From: Anaerolineales bacterium Chloro_02
GTDB taxonomy: Bacteria > Chloroflexota > Anaerolineae > Anaerolineales > Anaerolineaceae
Assembly: GCA_001603765.1 (NCBI GenBank)
Contig: LUZV01000238.1
Location: 1-6,695, forward strand
Direction: 5' to 3'
Length of the DNA stretch: 6,695 nucleotides
Part shown: in pieces, positions 5,801 through 6,695 of the stretch
How the letters are laid out: each line of letters opens with the position of its first letter
Position numbering within the stretch: the first letter of the stretch is position 1
Program-made: the position numbers and the translations under genes
The notes under the pieces: generated by a model
Told to the model about the DNA's origin: nothing
Seen by the model: the letters and a program-made list of their open reading frames with translations, nothing else
Database searches by the model: none

Positions 5801-6009
5801 GCGTTGTTACAAGCTGCGCGATCGACAGTGAAGGCTACCTGACAGGGCAAGCCTTCGTGGACAAAAAGGTGGCTGTGGAAGGCACCAAGGTCTTTATCTT
5901 CCAGAACGCCCCCGATTGGAGACAGAAATCCCCAGCCGAACTCACCCGTGGGGATAGAGTTGCGCTTCCAGGCGCAGCAACTATTATCAGCCGGTTCATG
6001 AAATCCTGA
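2881..6009 (+). CDS. Fusion of serine hydroxymethyltransferase and glycine cleavage T-protein (GlyA-GcvT)
   Basis: A 1042-residue cytoplasmic protein in one uninterrupted frame. Residues 1 to about 436 are GlyA, which interconverts serine plus THF with glycine plus 5,10-methylene-THF. Visible marks are YAEGYP (57-62), RYYKGVEYVD (91-100), HGGHLTHGSPVN (158-169), Asp236 and His239 in ADVSHIAG, the PLP lysine Lys265 in TTHKTLCGPRG, FPGEQGGPH (291-299) and Arg402 in TGIRMG. Residues about 637-1042 are GcvT, the aminomethyltransferase that releases ammonia and methylene-THF from aminomethylated H-protein: LKRTPLYETHLALGAKMAGF, FAGWEMPLWYSS, GLFDVTHMG, IDDLLIY (730-736), SRTGYTGE (845-852), GLGARDSLRTEAGLPLYGHE (885-904). 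About 200 extra residues separate them. GlyA is usually about 420 residues and GcvT about 365, so each half is complete and somewhat long. No GcvP or GcvH is in the window. An aminotransferase gene follows after 32 nt. Confidence 0.95.
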   Translation: MTDFLFKKDVDIYDPNVNGLVEFEAERQARRLIMIPSESIAPKAVRELLASPFSNIYAEGYPRPETRYQDEDTLMDYAYQLGRYRRHSDPRYYKGVEYVDMVEALARRRAAELFAANNLNADDLWVNVQPLSGAPANTAVYTALIKPGDAILGMDLLHGGHLTHGSPVNRSGLFYNAFHYTVDPKTERLDYGKIMEQAKACKPKVIVAGYTSYPWIPDWQKFREIADEVGAWLLADVSHIAGLIAAKVVPSPIGIADVVSFTTHKTLCGPRGAVLIAHDRELGEQIDKGVFPGEQGGPHVNTIAAMALTFKLARTEQFIELQKQTLRNALALSNQFKKLGARVPYGGTDSHMCLLDCKSFKSADGIPLNGDMGARILDLVGIVVNRNTIPGDRSAMSSTGIRMGATWLTQRGFGEKDFVKIADLIHELFSATIPYHMIGRSGKITRAKVDFSTLGKVNTDVRVMADSKPAMDDIHQRHGYPHYFYNEDHPRQGIGALMVTGENVRAFLNYTMTSDVEALEPGASQLTMMHTTNGDIEGVLTCNEPKRFTLTVPAEKLGLAGSWLVGLSSAFIYYDPDLTQRIPGPVSILKADPVWAKPENERIDLNKPYFIGMPAASEVDLPGLPEFEWVEPEQEGLKRTPLYETHLALGAKMAGFAGWEMPLWYSSVLQEHLATRNAAGLFDVTHMGVFQAEGPDAAVFLDVVCGNDTLSLKIGDSLYTHFMDPHANVIDDLLIYRRDTDKYLVVVNAANEAKDWAWLNAVKNGEVMVDPDRPWVRAPGRKVILRNLKDPSAGEEQLVDIALQGPLSREILLKLAEPAEQRRIRRLDRTQLCEAVLDGMHVVVSRTGYTGERMCFELFVHPGEAVKLWNALMEAGKPLGLEPCGLGARDSLRTEAGLPLYGHEMGGDLNLTVGEAGFLPFLKLNSAWFIGRKAFVELEEKRTSIVARFRFDEKAVRMAHHGDPVCDLKGRMVGVVTSCAIDSEGYLTGQAFVDKKVAVEGTKVFIFQNAPDWRQKSPAELTRGDRVALPGAATIISRFMKS
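4189..4788 (+). other. Interdomain region of the fusion, with a degenerate GcvT-like folate-domain fragment
   Basis: Residues 437-636 belong to neither the GlyA core nor the GcvT core. About 495-590 read like the GcvT N-terminal domain: GENVRAFLNYTMTSDVEALE (501-520) followed by PG lines up with GPDAAVFLDVVCGNDTLSLK (694-713) followed by IG in the true GcvT half; then DIEGVL lines up with VIDDLL, and KRFTLTVPAEK with KYLVVVNAANE. The conserved Asp-Asp is replaced by Glu537-Gly538, so catalysis by this copy is unlikely. The rest (about 591-636) is a Pro/Glu-rich linker encoded by AT-richer DNA. Homology is judged by eye only. Confidence 0.5.
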
Positions 6010-6024
6010 GCCGGAAACATAAAA

Positions 6025-6030
6025 AAGGAG
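6025..6030 (+). promoter_or_regulatory. Shine-Dalgarno AAGGAG of the aminotransferase gene
   Basis: AAGGAG lies in the 32-nt gap after the fusion gene, 11 nt before the ATG at 6042. There is no room for a terminator and promoter in the gap, so the two genes are most likely one operon. Confidence 0.7.
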
Positions 6031-6041
6031 AGAAATACAAT

Positions 6042-6695
6042 ATGCCAACACCCTGGGAACTAAGATTTGCTCATCGAACTGAAGGTATGAAGAGCTCATT
6101 TATCCGTGAGCTCCTGAAAGTGACTAATCAGCCCGACGTGATCTCTTTTGGCGGTGGGTTTCCGGCAGCGGAGCTCTTCCCCATCGAGCAGATGCGCGCG
6201 GCTTGCGATAAAGTGCTGACAGAATACGGACGAAAAGCCCTGCAGTACACCACCACAGAAGGCTACGACCCTCTGCGCCAGTGGATTGCAAACGATGCAA
6301 AGGCAAATGGAATCAATGTCTCACTCGAGAACATTATGATTACCACTGGTTCACAGCAAGCGCTCGATTTCGTCGGGCGGATTTTCATCAATCGCGGCGA
6401 CCGCGTCCTGACCGAATCGCCCACCTATCTGGGCGCAATCCAGGCTTGGAACGCTTATGGACCGCAATATGTGACCGCTAATACGGATCAGGACGGCTTG
6501 GTAACGGATGAGCTCGAAAATCTCATCCGCCAAAACGTCAAGTTCATGTACGTCTTGCCTAATTTCCACAACCCCCTGGGCGTTACACTCAGCTTAGAAC
6601 GCCGCAAACAACTGATTGAGCTGGCAAATCGCTATAACGTGCCTATGATCGAGGACGACCCCTATGGCAAACTGATTTTTGAAGGTGAAATGCTT
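6042..6695 (+). CDS. PLP-dependent aminotransferase, fold type I (LysN/MocR-like class I/II), C-terminus cut by window edge
   Basis: The visible 218 residues are a bit over half of a family usually near 400. The N-terminus MPTPWELRFAHRTEGMKSSF and then ISFGGGFPAAELFP (34-47) are typical of the group that includes 2-aminoadipate, kynurenine and broad-range aromatic or branched-chain aminotransferases. Further marks are LQYTTTEGYDPLRQWIA (67-83), the PLP phosphate loop region TTGSQQALDF (101-110), ESPTYLGAIQAW (125-136), LPNFHNPLG (172-180) with cofactor-contacting Asn177, and IEDDPYGKL (203-211) with the ring-nitrogen Asp205 and Tyr208. The PLP lysine lies beyond the edge. No DNA-binding domain precedes it, so it is an enzyme and not a MocR regulator. 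Substrate cannot be told from this part; co-transcription with GlyA-GcvT hints at amino-acid metabolism linked to glycine or serine. Confidence 0.92.
   Translation, partial: MPTPWELRFAHRTEGMKSSFIRELLKVTNQPDVISFGGGFPAAELFPIEQMRAACDKVLTEYGRKALQYTTTEGYDPLRQWIANDAKANGINVSLENIMITTGSQQALDFVGRIFINRGDRVLTESPTYLGAIQAWNAYGPQYVTANTDQDGLVTDELENLIRQNVKFMYVLPNFHNPLGVTLSLERRKQLIELANRYNVPMIEDDPYGKLIFEGEML

Overview
The window looks like chromosomal DNA of a free-living bacterium, most plausibly a member of Chloroflexota (class Anaerolineae). This is inference from gene content and protein style: a glycine-metabolism fusion protein, a Tic20/DUF4870 protein beside a mycoredoxin-like glutaredoxin, an ECF sigma factor, and moderate GC. 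No rRNA or other phylogenetic marker is present to prove it. There is no mobile element, CRISPR array, tRNA or rRNA. Both window edges cut genes.

Layout. (1) 1-885, minus strand: fmt (methionyl-tRNA formyltransferase), with its C-terminal end beyond the left edge. Its start codon lies exactly 7 nt after a good -10 element, suggesting a leaderless mRNA. (2) 886-1006: divergent promoter region. (3) 1007-1803, plus strand: a two-gene unit of a DUF4870 membrane protein and a CPDC glutaredoxin-like protein. (4) 1800-2653, minus strand: an ECF sigma factor followed by a very small single-pass membrane protein that may be its anti-sigma factor. The last gene of this unit converges on the glutaredoxin gene and overlaps it by 4 nt at the stop codons. 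(5) 2654-2880: a 227-nt intergenic region holding the sigma-factor promoter on one strand and, on the other, a leader before the glycine gene with a candidate leaderless upstream ORF and small alternative hairpins. (6) 2881-6009: a 1042-residue protein that joins a serine hydroxymethyltransferase (GlyA) to a glycine cleavage T-protein (GcvT). (7) 6042 to the right edge: a fold-type I PLP aminotransferase, cut after 218 codons, probably in the same operon.

The main point of interest is the GlyA-GcvT fusion. Both halves retain their family signatures, so both are probably active. Both make or use 5,10-methylene-tetrahydrofolate and share glycine metabolism, so fusion would co-locate serine/glycine interconversion with the folate step of glycine cleavage. 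Between the halves lies about 200 residues belonging to neither. Part of it (about residues 495-590) reads like a degenerate copy of the GcvT folate-binding domain in which the conserved Asp-Asp is Glu-Gly. The GlyA half also carries a 26-residue insertion between two active-site segments that are close together in ordinary GlyA.
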